Shown here: piece by piece, positions 40,909 through 49,261 of the stretch
Layout: the number at the start of each line of letters is the position of its first letter
Numbering within the stretch: the first letter of the stretch is position 1
Assembly (NCBI GenBank): GCA_017525025.1
Contig: JAFXUJ010000003.1
Coordinates: forward strand, 62,001 to 126,000
Source: Elusimicrobiaceae bacterium
GTDB taxonomy: Bacteria > Elusimicrobiota > Elusimicrobia > Elusimicrobiales > Elusimicrobiaceae
DNA: 64,000 nucleotides
Direction: 5' to 3'
Notes under the pieces: generated by a model
The model's input: only the letters and a program-made list of their open reading frames with translations
The model's database searches: none
Told to the model about the DNA's origin: nothing
Translations under genes and position numbers: made by a program

Positions 40909-42327
40909 ATGCCCAGTCATTTGTTAGAAGAACGTATTCCACCCCAAGCCATTGATGCGGAAATGGCCGTTTTAGGCGCTATGTTATTAAGTGCCGATGC
41001 CGTCAATGACGCAATGGAAATTTTAAAGCCGGAGCACTTTTATAAAGAGGCACACCAGAAGATTTTTGCCGCTATGCAGGCGTTGGTGGACCGCGGCCAG
41101 GCGGTGGACGTTGTTACGCTAAGCGAAGAGCTGAAAAAGAATAACAGATTAGCCCAGCTGGGGGGAGAGGTCTATTTAACACAACTGGTGGACAAAGTAG
41201 CCACCGCGGCTCACGTCAAACATTACGCCGAGATTGTATATAAAAAATACGTCGTGCGAGACCTTATTAAAGCGGCTACCGGCTTGGTACAACGCTGCTA
41301 TAAAGAAGAAGATGACGATCCGCAAATGCTGATTGACTCCGCAGCCGACCAAATTTACCAGCTTAGCCAAAAGCAAAAGTTATCCGGCTTCCTATCTGCT
41401 AAGGAATTGGCCCCGGAAGTTATGAATATTTTGGAAAAGGCTATCCAAAATAAAAATTCTATACAAGGGGTTCCCACCGGTCTGGACGCGTTTGACCACC
41501 GTACAGGGGGGCTTCGCAAGTCCGACTTGATTATTTTAGGGGCGCGCCCCAGCCAAGGTAAAACGGCCCTGGCACTTAACATTGCCCACCACGCATGCGT
41601 GGAATGTGGTATTCCGGTGGCTTTCTTCTCATTAGAAATGGGAAAACAGAGTATTTTTGAACGTATGCTCGGCGCGGCCGCCATGGTAGAAATCCAAAAA
41701 TTACGTAACGGGTGGATGGAAAAAAATAAATGGGGTGATTTAATGCGCGAACTCGGCCGTTTAGCGGCGGCACCTTTTTACATTGACGATACGTCCGGCA
41801 TTTCCATTACCGAATTGCGCATGCGCGCGCGCCGCTTGGCCAGCGAGCTTAAAAAGCAAGGTAAGGAATTGGGGCTGATCGTTATTGACTATTTGCAGCT
41901 TATCCGTGGCGGAGAACGCCGCAGCGAAAGCCGCCAACAGGAAGTATCCGAAATTTCGCGCCTTCTCAAAGATTTGGCCCGTACCCTCAACGTGCCCGTT
42001 TTGGCACTTTCCCAATTAAGCCGTAAAAACGAGGACAAATCCCGCACGGATAATAAGCCGTTGTTGTCCGACTTGCGCGAATCCGGCTCTATTGAACAAG
42101 ATGCGGACGTTGTGGCCCTGATTCACCGGCCTTGGTATTATAAGCGTGATGATATGTCGCTTGAAAATAAAGCAACGCTCATTATTGCCAAACAACGTAA
42201 CGGACCGGTGGGGGAAATTGATTTGGCTTTCTTTGGCAAGTATGCCTTGTTTACCAACCCGGCCCCCGAACAGGTAGAAACCGCGCAGGCTGCCGGCGGG
42301 AATACAATGCTTAATTTACCGGAGTAG
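40909..42327 (+). CDS. dnaB: Replicative DNA helicase DnaB
   Basis: A 472-residue hexameric helicase. The N-terminal domain (PPQAIDAEMAVLGAMLLSAD) binds primase. The RecA-like C-terminal domain has Walker A GARPSQGKTALALN, AFFSLEMGKQ (H1a), LIVIDYLQLI (Walker B), the DNA-binding and arginine-finger region LSQLSRKNEDKS and SDLRESGSIEQDADVV. There is no intein. It lies upstream of alr (2 bp apart). The macromolecular partner DnaG is at 23095-24834. Confidence 0.96.
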   Translation: MPSHLLEERIPPQAIDAEMAVLGAMLLSADAVNDAMEILKPEHFYKEAHQKIFAAMQALVDRGQAVDVVTLSEELKKNNRLAQLGGEVYLTQLVDKVATAAHVKHYAEIVYKKYVVRDLIKAATGLVQRCYKEEDDDPQMLIDSAADQIYQLSQKQKLSGFLSAKELAPEVMNILEKAIQNKNSIQGVPTGLDAFDHRTGGLRKSDLIILGARPSQGKTALALNIAHHACVECGIPVAFFSLEMGKQSIFERMLGAAAMVEIQKLRNGWMEKNKWGDLMRELGRLAAAPFYIDDTSGISITELRMRARRLASELKKQGKELGLIVIDYLQLIRGGERRSESRQQEVSEISRLLKDLARTLNVPVLALSQLSRKNEDKSRTDNKPLLSDLRESGSIEQDADVVALIHRPWYYKRDDMSLENKATLIIAKQRNGPVGEIDLAFFGKYALFTNPAPEQVETAQAAGGNTMLNLPE

Positions 42328-42329
42328 TT

Positions 42330-43436
42330 ATGGAAATACCTGTTTTGCGCCCGACCATTGCGGAAGTGGACCTAGCCAAGTTATCCCACAACTTGGCCAA
42401 GGTGCGCGGATTGGTTAAACCGGGGGTAAAATTATTGACGCTCGTAAAAGCCAATGCGTACGGGCACGGATCCGTAGAGGTAAGCCGTTTTTTGGAAGAA
42501 AATAAACTGTGTGAATTTTTAGGAGTGGCTTCGGTAGAAGAAGGCTTACAACTCCGCAACGCCGGTATCAAAACCCCTATTTTGGTACTGGGCAGTATTT
42601 ATCCGTTTGAGGCCTTTGAATATGCAATCAAAAACGATTTGGCCGTTACGATTGCCAGTTTGGAAGCTGCCCAAGCGGTGTGTAAAATTGCCGAGAAGAT
42701 AGGCAAAAAAGCCTTTTGCCACGTTAAGCAAGATACCGGCATGGGGCGCATCGGTACCCGGCGCGGAAAAGTCATGGATGTGATAGATTTTCTTGCCAAA
42801 AACCAACACGTTATTTTAGACGGCCTATATACGCATTTATCCAGCGTAGATACAGACCCGGCTTTTACGGAAGAACAAATCGGTTATTACCGCGATACCC
42901 TTACTAACGTACAACTACACGGTATTTTTATCAATCATCGCCACGTGGCGGCTTCGGCGGCTATTCACGCCCGGCCGGATGCCCATTACGATATGGTCCG
43001 TCCCGGGCATAGCGCCTACGGGTTGGAAGACGGATACGAGCCGGTATTATCATTAAAAACCAAAGTGGTGTATGTGAAAGATGTCCCGGCGGGGGCCAGC
43101 ATTAGTTATGGGCGCAGTTTTATTGCTCCTAAACCCATGAAAGTGGCTACCCTACCTATCGGCTACGGGGACGGTTACTTGCGGGCGTTTTCAAATAAGG
43201 CGGACGTGCTCATCAAAGGGCAACGTTGTCGCGTGCTTGGAAACGTAACGATGGATATGATGATGGTAGATATTACTTCCGTGGCTCCGGTATCGGTAGG
43301 AGAAGAAGTGGTAGTAGTGGGTAAACAGGGCGCGCAGGAAATTACCTGGGCGGAACTGGCTACCTTAGCCGGTACGATAGATTATGAATTATGCACGCTG
43401 CTTGCCGCGCGTGTGCCGAGGATTTATAAAAAATAA
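42330..43436 (+). CDS. alr: Alanine racemase
   Basis: A 368-residue PLP enzyme that makes D-alanine for peptidoglycan. The PLP-binding lysine is in LVKANAYGHGS, the catalytic tyrosine is in ASISYGRSF on the other face, and the substrate-binding region reads GYGDGY. A dnaB-alr pairing occurs in many bacteria. It overlaps the next gene (mlaE) by one base, and all of alr-mlaE-mlaF-mlaD are close, so D-alanine and lipid transport genes probably share a transcript. Confidence 0.93.
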   Translation: MEIPVLRPTIAEVDLAKLSHNLAKVRGLVKPGVKLLTLVKANAYGHGSVEVSRFLEENKLCEFLGVASVEEGLQLRNAGIKTPILVLGSIYPFEAFEYAIKNDLAVTIASLEAAQAVCKIAEKIGKKAFCHVKQDTGMGRIGTRRGKVMDVIDFLAKNQHVILDGLYTHLSSVDTDPAFTEEQIGYYRDTLTNVQLHGIFINHRHVAASAAIHARPDAHYDMVRPGHSAYGLEDGYEPVLSLKTKVVYVKDVPAGASISYGRSFIAPKPMKVATLPIGYGDGYLRAFSNKADVLIKGQRCRVLGNVTMDMMMVDITSVAPVSVGEEVVVVGKQGAQEITWAELATLAGTIDYELCTLLAARVPRIYKK

Positions 43437-44212
43437 TGTTTAGCGCGATCGGTAGATATATGTCTAATTTGTTTAGCCAGGTGGGCGGAGCGACGGCCAT
43501 GGTCCGTTCCTCTGTATTTTGGCTGTTTCATTCCCGTTTTGAGTTCCACCAGTCTGTGGAGCAAGGTATTACCATTGGGGTGGAGTCGTTTGGCGTGGTG
43601 GCGCTGACCAGCCTGTTTACCGGTATGGTGCTTGCCCTACAGGCCGGAAATACCATCGGCAATATTTTTGGTGATCCTATTTTTGTGGGAACGATTGTTG
43701 CGTTTTCGTTGATTCGTGAGCTTGGGCCGGTACTTACGGGGGTTGTTATATCGGGCCGGGCGGGAGCTGCTGTTACGGCGCAAATCGGTACCATGGCAGT
43801 TACTGAACAAATTGACGCCCTTTATACGTTAGGCACAAATCCCATCCGGTATTTGGTTATTCCCCGTATGTTTGGTTTTATTCTCACCATGCCGATACTT
43901 ACCCTATTTTCCAACGTCTTTGGTATTTTGGGCGGTTATTTAGTAGCGGTATACGCGCTTGGAGTGCCCGGAGAAGTCTATTTTACGGATATTACTACTT
44001 TTATGGGCGTATCCGATTTTATGCACGGATTTATTAAATCGTTCCTTTTTGCGTTTATGATCGGAACTGTCTGCTGTTATAAAGGTATCAGCACGCGCGG
44101 CGGGGCGGAAGGAGTCGGTAAGTCCACCACCGGGGCCGTGGTAACGACTATCGTGCTGATTTTGGTAATGGACTATTTCTTAACAGCAATTTTAACTGCC
44201 TTTGGAATTTAA
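43436..44212 (+). CDS. mlaE: MlaE-like permease of a phospholipid ABC transporter
   Basis: A 258-residue integral membrane permease of the MlaE/YrbE (MCE-associated) family. It shows the typical FYQSVEQG-like start (EFHQSVEQGITIGVESFGVV), GMVLALQAGNTIG and the conserved EQIDALYTLGTNPIRYLVIPR motif (coupling-helix region), GRAGAAVTAQIG and a C-terminal MDYFLTAILTAFG. It forms a dimer in the inner membrane that, with MlaF, moves phospholipid between the inner membrane and the MCE protein MlaD. The three genes are ordered mlaE-mlaF-mlaD. Confidence 0.92.
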   Translation: MFSAIGRYMSNLFSQVGGATAMVRSSVFWLFHSRFEFHQSVEQGITIGVESFGVVALTSLFTGMVLALQAGNTIGNIFGDPIFVGTIVAFSLIRELGPVLTGVVISGRAGAAVTAQIGTMAVTEQIDALYTLGTNPIRYLVIPRMFGFILTMPILTLFSNVFGILGGYLVAVYALGVPGEVYFTDITTFMGVSDFMHGFIKSFLFAFMIGTVCCYKGISTRGGAEGVGKSTTGAVVTTIVLILVMDYFLTAILTAFGI

Positions 44213-44214
44213 AT

Positions 44215-44979
44215 ATGATAGAAATACAAAACTTGCAAAAACAATTTGGCGATAAGCAAGTGCTTAAAAACGTAAACCTCAAAATAGAAGAAGGTAAGGT
44301 TACGTGTATTTTAGGCGGTTCGGGTTGCGGGAAAAGCACCCTTATTAAGTGTATGATCCGGCTGGAAGATGCCACGAGCGGGAAAATTTTGGTGGATGGC
44401 AAGGATATTACGCAAATTAAAAGCGAAATCAAATTGGCCGCTATTCGCCGGCATTTTGGGTATTTGTTTCAGGAAGGGGCGTTGTTCGATTCTATGACGG
44501 TGGGGGAAAATGTATCGTTTGGTTTAAAATATTTAACCGACGTTCCGGAAAGCGAATATCCCCGAATTGTCCGTGAGAAACTGGCCCTGGTCGGTTTAAA
44601 AGAAGATGTAGCCAACTTAAACCCAAGTGAACTTTCCGGCGGGATGAAAAAACGTGTATCGCTCGCGCGGGTATTAGCTGTTAATCCCAAGGTAATTTTG
44701 TATGACGAACCTACTACCGGGTTGGACCCGATTATGTCGGATATTATCAGTGATTTGGTATTGGATTTAAAAGCCAAGCTGGGCGTAACTTCGGTAGTGA
44801 TCACGCACGACATGCACTCGGCTTTTAAAATTGCCGATTATATTGCTTTTTTGTACGAAGGAAAAATTTTACTTTACGGCACGCCGGAAGAATTCCGCAA
44901 AACGGATAACCCGTACGTAAAGCAATTTGTAAACGGATCGAGCCACGGGCCGATTCAAATGAAACTCATGCGGGAGTAG
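44215..44979 (+). CDS. mlaF: MlaF-like ATP-binding protein of a phospholipid ABC transporter
   Basis: A 254-residue ABC ATPase with Walker A GGSGCGKST, Q loop FGYLFQEGALFD, signature LSGGMKKRVSLARVL, Walker B VILYDEPTTGLDP and switch His in VITHDMHS. The C-terminal extension after the ATPase domain (YGTPEEFRKTDNPYVKQFV) is as in MlaF. It lies 3 bp after mlaE. The SGGMKKR and EGALFD signatures favour the MCE-associated branch over other ABC families. Confidence 0.93.
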   Translation: MIEIQNLQKQFGDKQVLKNVNLKIEEGKVTCILGGSGCGKSTLIKCMIRLEDATSGKILVDGKDITQIKSEIKLAAIRRHFGYLFQEGALFDSMTVGENVSFGLKYLTDVPESEYPRIVREKLALVGLKEDVANLNPSELSGGMKKRVSLARVLAVNPKVILYDEPTTGLDPIMSDIISDLVLDLKAKLGVTSVVITHDMHSAFKIADYIAFLYEGKILLYGTPEEFRKTDNPYVKQFVNGSSHGPIQMKLMRE

Positions 44980-45014
44980 CCGCTTATATTGGTAATTATA
45001 AAAGGATAAAGCTC

Positions 45015-46310
45015 ATGAAAGCAGAAACGAAATTAGGTATTTTTACGGTATTAGGGTTGATCGTGTTTGGTTTTTCTCTGTATTTTTTAGGGGGAATTTC
45101 CGTTACGCGCACGTATGATTTGAACATCAAATTTGATGATGTTTCCGGTTTGCCTGTTAAAGCTCCGGTAAAACTTTCCGGGGTGGAAGTAGGAAAAGTA
45201 AAACAAATTAAAATTGAAAACGGCGAAGTAATCGTTGTGGCGCAAATTGACAAAGGAATTGATTTCCACCGCGGGGCGCAGTTTTCCGTAGTGATGACGG
45301 GCATTATCGGCTCTAAATACTTAAAGGCCGTACAAGGGGATACGAATGCTCCGGTATATAAATCCGGGGAATATGTAAACGGACTCAATGAATTGCCGTT
45401 AGACGTTATGATGACGCAAACTATGACGAGTATTAAGCAGTTTGTGGATAGCGTCAATAACCAAGGGGCCTTTGGCGAACGCTTAAACGAAACCATGGCC
45501 GAAGTGCGCCAACTGTCCGTAAACCTTAATCAAATGGTGGCCACTATGCGCCCGTACATGACGCGCACCATGGAAAATTTAGATTCCGCCAGCTACCGCT
45601 TGAATGATTTAATGGCTAAAGCGGATGCGCTTATTACCAGTTTGGAACAGGGGGAAGGCGTGATCGGCAGTTTGATTAAAGATCCCGAAATGAAACAAGA
45701 CGTTAAAGCAAGTGTCAGCGATCTTAAAGATACCATGGCGGAAGTTAAAACGTTTGTGGGTAAAGCAAGCCGTTTCCAAGTGTACTGGGATTATGATTTC
45801 TTCTACGCGCCCGAGCCGCGTGTAGCTTCCAGTGATTTGGCCCTTGAAATCTTCCCCGGGAGCGGATATACGTTCTACCGCGTAGGGATGGCCAATTTGG
45901 GTAACGAAGACGACCGCCTGGACAGCAAAGACTATTTGGAGCGCAACAAAATAGATGCCCGCTTGGGTTTGTATAACGAATGGGCCAAATTCTCGGCCGG
46001 GTTAATCCGCGGGGGCGGCGGGGTTGCGTTGGAGCTTAAACCTTTCTACAAAACCAAATTCTTGGACCGCTTGACCGTGGGTGGAGAATTTTACGATTGG
46101 GGACGCGACCGCGAAATCAACGGGCGTCATTTCAGCAAGCCTAATGTGAACTACGGGGTAGATTTGCGTCTCAACAAATACTTTACCGTTGGGGCTTGGG
46201 CGCGCGACGTGCTGGAAACTCACGACGTAGCCGTCAAAGCCAATATCTCGTTTAACGACCAGGATATTTCTTCGTTCTTTGGGCTGGCGGCGATGGCCGG
46301 TTCCCGGTAA
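45015..46310 (+). CDS. mlaD: MlaD-like MCE protein with a C-terminal beta-rich domain
   Basis: The 431-residue protein starts with a single transmembrane helix (about 8-26), followed by one MCE domain (about 35-115; VSGLPVKAPVKLSGVEVG, ISVMTG-like segment SVVMTGIIGSKYLKAV). A long helix-forming region (about 130-250; with repeated heptads) follows, then about 175 residues (254-431) of alternating strands, for example VYWDYDFFYAPEPRV, LGLYNEWAKFSAGLI, LTVGGEFYDWGRDR, VGAWARDVL and VAVKANISFND. E. coli MlaD is only 183 residues and lacks this part. The C-terminal region resembles an outer-membrane barrel. AAAGGAT is the ribosome-binding site. Confidence 0.88.
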   Translation: MKAETKLGIFTVLGLIVFGFSLYFLGGISVTRTYDLNIKFDDVSGLPVKAPVKLSGVEVGKVKQIKIENGEVIVVAQIDKGIDFHRGAQFSVVMTGIIGSKYLKAVQGDTNAPVYKSGEYVNGLNELPLDVMMTQTMTSIKQFVDSVNNQGAFGERLNETMAEVRQLSVNLNQMVATMRPYMTRTMENLDSASYRLNDLMAKADALITSLEQGEGVIGSLIKDPEMKQDVKASVSDLKDTMAEVKTFVGKASRFQVYWDYDFFYAPEPRVASSDLALEIFPGSGYTFYRVGMANLGNEDDRLDSKDYLERNKIDARLGLYNEWAKFSAGLIRGGGGVALELKPFYKTKFLDRLTVGGEFYDWGRDREINGRHFSKPNVNYGVDLRLNKYFTVGAWARDVLETHDVAVKANISFNDQDISSFFGLAAMAGSR

Positions 46311-46321
46311 AAGAGAAATAT

Positions 46322-47689
46322 ATGAAATTTAAAACGGTTTTCGTATGTCAAAAATGTGGGTTTGAATCTCTCAAATGGGCCGGCAAATGCCCGGATTGCG
46401 GGGAGTGGAACTCCCTTGTGGAAGAAGTAAAAGCACAAGAGAGCAAAAAAGCTCCCGCACGTACGCGCAGCTTTACGGATTTCTCTTCGGAAGTGGTTAA
46501 ACTGTCGGAAAGCCAAGCTGTCAAAGAAACCCGTATTCCTACCCACGTGGAAGAATTTGACCGTTTGCTCGGCGGCGGGCTTGTTAAAGGGCAACTCACT
46601 TTATTGGCCGGGGCGCCCGGTATCGGCAAGTCTACGCTTATGCTGCAAGTAGCGGCGGAACTTTCCAAAACGTACAAAGTGCTTTATATTTCGGGAGAAG
46701 AAAGTGTCAACCAAATCTCCGGCCGCGCGCAACGCTTGGGCGTAAAAGGTGATAATATTTTCTTGCATTGCGAGACGGATATCCAAAAAATTGTGGAATC
46801 GGTTTCCAATGTAAATCCCGAAGTGTTGATTTTGGATTCTATCCAAACCGTATATCACCCGGAATTTACTTCCTCTGCCGGCACGGTGGCGCAGGTGCGC
46901 GAATGTACCAGCGAACTTGTGCGCCTGTGCAAGCCTAAAGGTATTATGACGTTTGTTTTGGGGCACGTAACGAAAGACGGCGAACTGGCCGGACCGAAAA
47001 TTTTAGAGCACATGGTAGATTGTGTGCTTTATTTTGATACGGAAAAGGATAACGTCCTGCGCCTTTTGCGCCCGCACAAAAACCGCTTTGGTTCTACGGA
47101 TGAAATCGGTTTGTTCCGTATGACGCAGCAAGGGCTTGTGTCGGTGGAGAATGCCAACGAATTTTTTGCCGAAACGTCGCGCGAACGCGCGTTAAAAGGC
47201 CGCGCGTATTCACTTTCTTTAGAGGGTTCGCGTCCGCTACTGACCGAAGTGCAAGCCCTCGTTTCGCCCACGCGTTTCCCGTATCCGCGGCGCGTGGCTA
47301 CCGGGGTAGATTTGAACCGTTGCTTAATGCTTTTTGCCGCGCTTGAAAAACATATTGGGCTATCACTAGATAACAAAGATATTTTTGTCAGTTTGGCCGG
47401 TGGCGTAAAATTAAAAGACCCGGCCCTTGATTTAGCCATTTGCGCGGCGGTAATCAGTTCGTGCAAGGATATTCCGCTCCCGCACGATAGCGTTTTTATG
47501 GCCGAGGTCGGCATTTTGGGCCAAGTAGCCAAGGTGCCGCGTATTGATAAACGCCTGGACGAAGCCCGCCGCTTGGGTTTTAAAAAAGCGTATACTTCTC
47601 TCGTCAATAAAGATGAAAAAAAGAAACTGGGCGATTTAGCCTTGCTGGAACTAACTGACCTAAACGATTTAGCCGTTAAACTACGTTAG
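46322..47689 (+). CDS. radA: DNA repair protein RadA
   Basis: A 455-residue RecA-like helicase that drives branch migration. It has the N-terminal zinc finger (CQKCGFESLKWAGKCPDCG), Walker A GAPGIGKST, the RadA-specific KNRFG motif (HKNRFGSTDEIG), and a C-terminal Lon-protease-like domain with SLAGGVKLKDPALDLAICAA and EVGILGQVAKVPRIDKRLDEA. The length is standard. It lies 11 bp after mlaD and just upstream of the cysteine-repeat genes; in many Firmicutes radA precedes a yacL-ispD-ispF group, and here the yacL-like gene lies about 3 kb downstream. Confidence 0.94.
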   Translation: MKFKTVFVCQKCGFESLKWAGKCPDCGEWNSLVEEVKAQESKKAPARTRSFTDFSSEVVKLSESQAVKETRIPTHVEEFDRLLGGGLVKGQLTLLAGAPGIGKSTLMLQVAAELSKTYKVLYISGEESVNQISGRAQRLGVKGDNIFLHCETDIQKIVESVSNVNPEVLILDSIQTVYHPEFTSSAGTVAQVRECTSELVRLCKPKGIMTFVLGHVTKDGELAGPKILEHMVDCVLYFDTEKDNVLRLLRPHKNRFGSTDEIGLFRMTQQGLVSVENANEFFAETSRERALKGRAYSLSLEGSRPLLTEVQALVSPTRFPYPRRVATGVDLNRCLMLFAALEKHIGLSLDNKDIFVSLAGGVKLKDPALDLAICAAVISSCKDIPLPHDSVFMAEVGILGQVAKVPRIDKRLDEARRLGFKKAYTSLVNKDEKKKLGDLALLELTDLNDLAVKLR

Positions 47690-47697
47690 GAGCCCTT

Positions 47698-48579
47698 ATG
47701 AAAAAAATAATTCTCTGTGTAGCTGTTTTATTGACCGTTTTGTGCGGTGTTGCCCGCGCGGATGTAATAATGCCGACTCGTTCAGAAAAGGAAGATGCGT
47801 TTCGCCAAGCTCAGAAGAGCCTTAAGACAATGGCGGCTGTTTTTCCACCCAAAACAACATCGAGGAAAATATATTTTTGTCGTACACTTTCCGACCTTAT
47901 GAACGCTAGCCCCAAAGAATGGATGCCGGGAATCCCGGCTAAAATAGATTTTTCTTCTTTAGAAAAATGGTCTCAAAAATATAATTGCCAACAACTTTTA
48001 AACGCTCATCAACTCACTAACGAAGAAGAATTGAAACAATTGCGGGATCTTCCGAAAGAGGAACGTTGGTGGCGGTGTAAATTCATCCGGTCCTATTACA
48101 GCACCTTGAATAATCAGCGGGAAAGAGTTTTGGATTGCGATACGATTGCCAAAGATAAATTAGAAGAAGAAAAACAGAAAATCAATGCCGTTATCAAAAA
48201 GGCTACGGCCCATTTTCCCGTTACCACCAAAACATCAATCTGTGCTTGCCGGAAACTTTTAAGCTTACAGAAACATGGCCCTGAAATAAGTGTAAAATAC
48301 ATCGGGCGCCGGAATATGTTTGAGTTAACGCCAACGGCTCCGTATTTTCCGCATTGGGTTTTCGGAGATCCTTTTGTTTATTTGCCAAGTAATTTAAATT
48401 GTGAAGAACTATCTCGCCAGCATTCCAATTTTTCTACGCTAGCCTGCCCGGATGACACCCCCCAAACGGTTGAGAAGAAAAAAACGACTCCTAAGGAAAC
48501 GCCCGAAGCAAAACCGACGGGAGCGACTCCTAAAGAAACAGAGAAAACAGAAATGGTTATTGAGTTTGAAAGAGGATAA
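47698..48579 (+). CDS. Secreted cysteine-repeat protein A, unknown function
   Basis: A 293-residue protein with the signal peptide MKKIILCVAVLLTVLCGVARA, almost the same as that of the next gene. The mature part contains paired cysteines spaced through it (FCRTLSD, YNCQQLL, WRCKFIR, LDCDTIA, CACRKLL, LNCEELS, LACPDD), probably forming disulfide bonds in the periplasm or outside, and a Lys/Pro/Thr-rich tail with a repeated TPKET unit. No enzyme motif is recognisable. It lies 9 bp after radA and 3 bp before its paralogue, in a row of co-directional genes. GGAG provides the ribosome-binding site. Confidence 0.75.
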   Translation: MKKIILCVAVLLTVLCGVARADVIMPTRSEKEDAFRQAQKSLKTMAAVFPPKTTSRKIYFCRTLSDLMNASPKEWMPGIPAKIDFSSLEKWSQKYNCQQLLNAHQLTNEEELKQLRDLPKEERWWRCKFIRSYYSTLNNQRERVLDCDTIAKDKLEEEKQKINAVIKKATAHFPVTTKTSICACRKLLSLQKHGPEISVKYIGRRNMFELTPTAPYFPHWVFGDPFVYLPSNLNCEELSRQHSNFSTLACPDDTPQTVEKKKTTPKETPEAKPTGATPKETEKTEMVIEFERG

Positions 48580-48582
48580 CTT

Positions 48583-49260
48583 ATGAAAAAAATAATTCTC
48601 TGTGTAGTTGTTTTATTGACCGTTTTGTGCGGCGTCGCCCGATCAAATGGAGTACCCTTATCGGTACGTTACATGCAGGATGCAGATGAGTGTATAAAGT
48701 TGGACAAAAATGATGCAAAATGGAAAGCATTTGGTTGTGATAAATTGGGGGCAAGTTTGTCACATCAAGGACGCATAGGATTGTGTAAAGAACTGAGGAC
48801 CGGGATGCGTGCCCCCAAATGTTCAGACATAATGGGTGGCAATAATGTAGACCCCAAATGGGTAGAGGATTTCAAATACCGGCTTGCGCACAACGATAGC
48901 ACTCATCCTGTTCCTTTATGTACGGACTTGGGGCCGAAGCAGTATCAACCGGCGTGGGAATTACTAAAATGTGAAAAATTATTGCAAAGTTTAACTGCGC
49001 AGCAATCAGCACAATCCCTTAAACAGCCGGTTCAAGTTTTCCCCGAACAACAAGAAACAAATATTATTGAACTGCAAACGATAGAACGGATAGAGACAAC
49101 GTCGCAAAAGCCCCCGGAACTACTTACAACCCCCATTGAAAAACAACCTCAACAGGATTATTTGTATTACGGCTTGATGGGCGCGGGCGTGTTCCTCCTA
49201 TGCGGATTTGCCCTGTGGTTACTCCTCCGTGCGCGCAAACAAAATCCATCGGGCAAATAA
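48583..49260 (+). CDS. Cysteine-repeat protein B with C-terminal membrane anchor, unknown function
   Basis: A 225-residue paralogue of the upstream gene. The signal peptide (MKKIILCVVVLLTVLCGVARS) differs by only a few bases from its neighbour's. The mature part repeats a C-x2-L ... W ... C-x2-L ... SL pattern (CIKLDKNDAKWKAFGCDKL, CTDLGPKQYQ with CEKLLQSL), with CKELRTGMRAPKCSDI between them. A Gln/Thr-rich linker and a single transmembrane helix (YYGLMGAGVFLLCGFALWLL, about 193-215) with a basic tail follow, so it is predicted to be anchored in the inner membrane with the cysteine domain in the periplasm. The function is unknown. Confidence 0.75.
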   Translation: MKKIILCVVVLLTVLCGVARSNGVPLSVRYMQDADECIKLDKNDAKWKAFGCDKLGASLSHQGRIGLCKELRTGMRAPKCSDIMGGNNVDPKWVEDFKYRLAHNDSTHPVPLCTDLGPKQYQPAWELLKCEKLLQSLTAQQSAQSLKQPVQVFPEQQETNIIELQTIERIETTSQKPPELLTTPIEKQPQQDYLYYGLMGAGVFLLCGFALWLLLRARKQNPSGK

Positions 49261-49261
49261 T

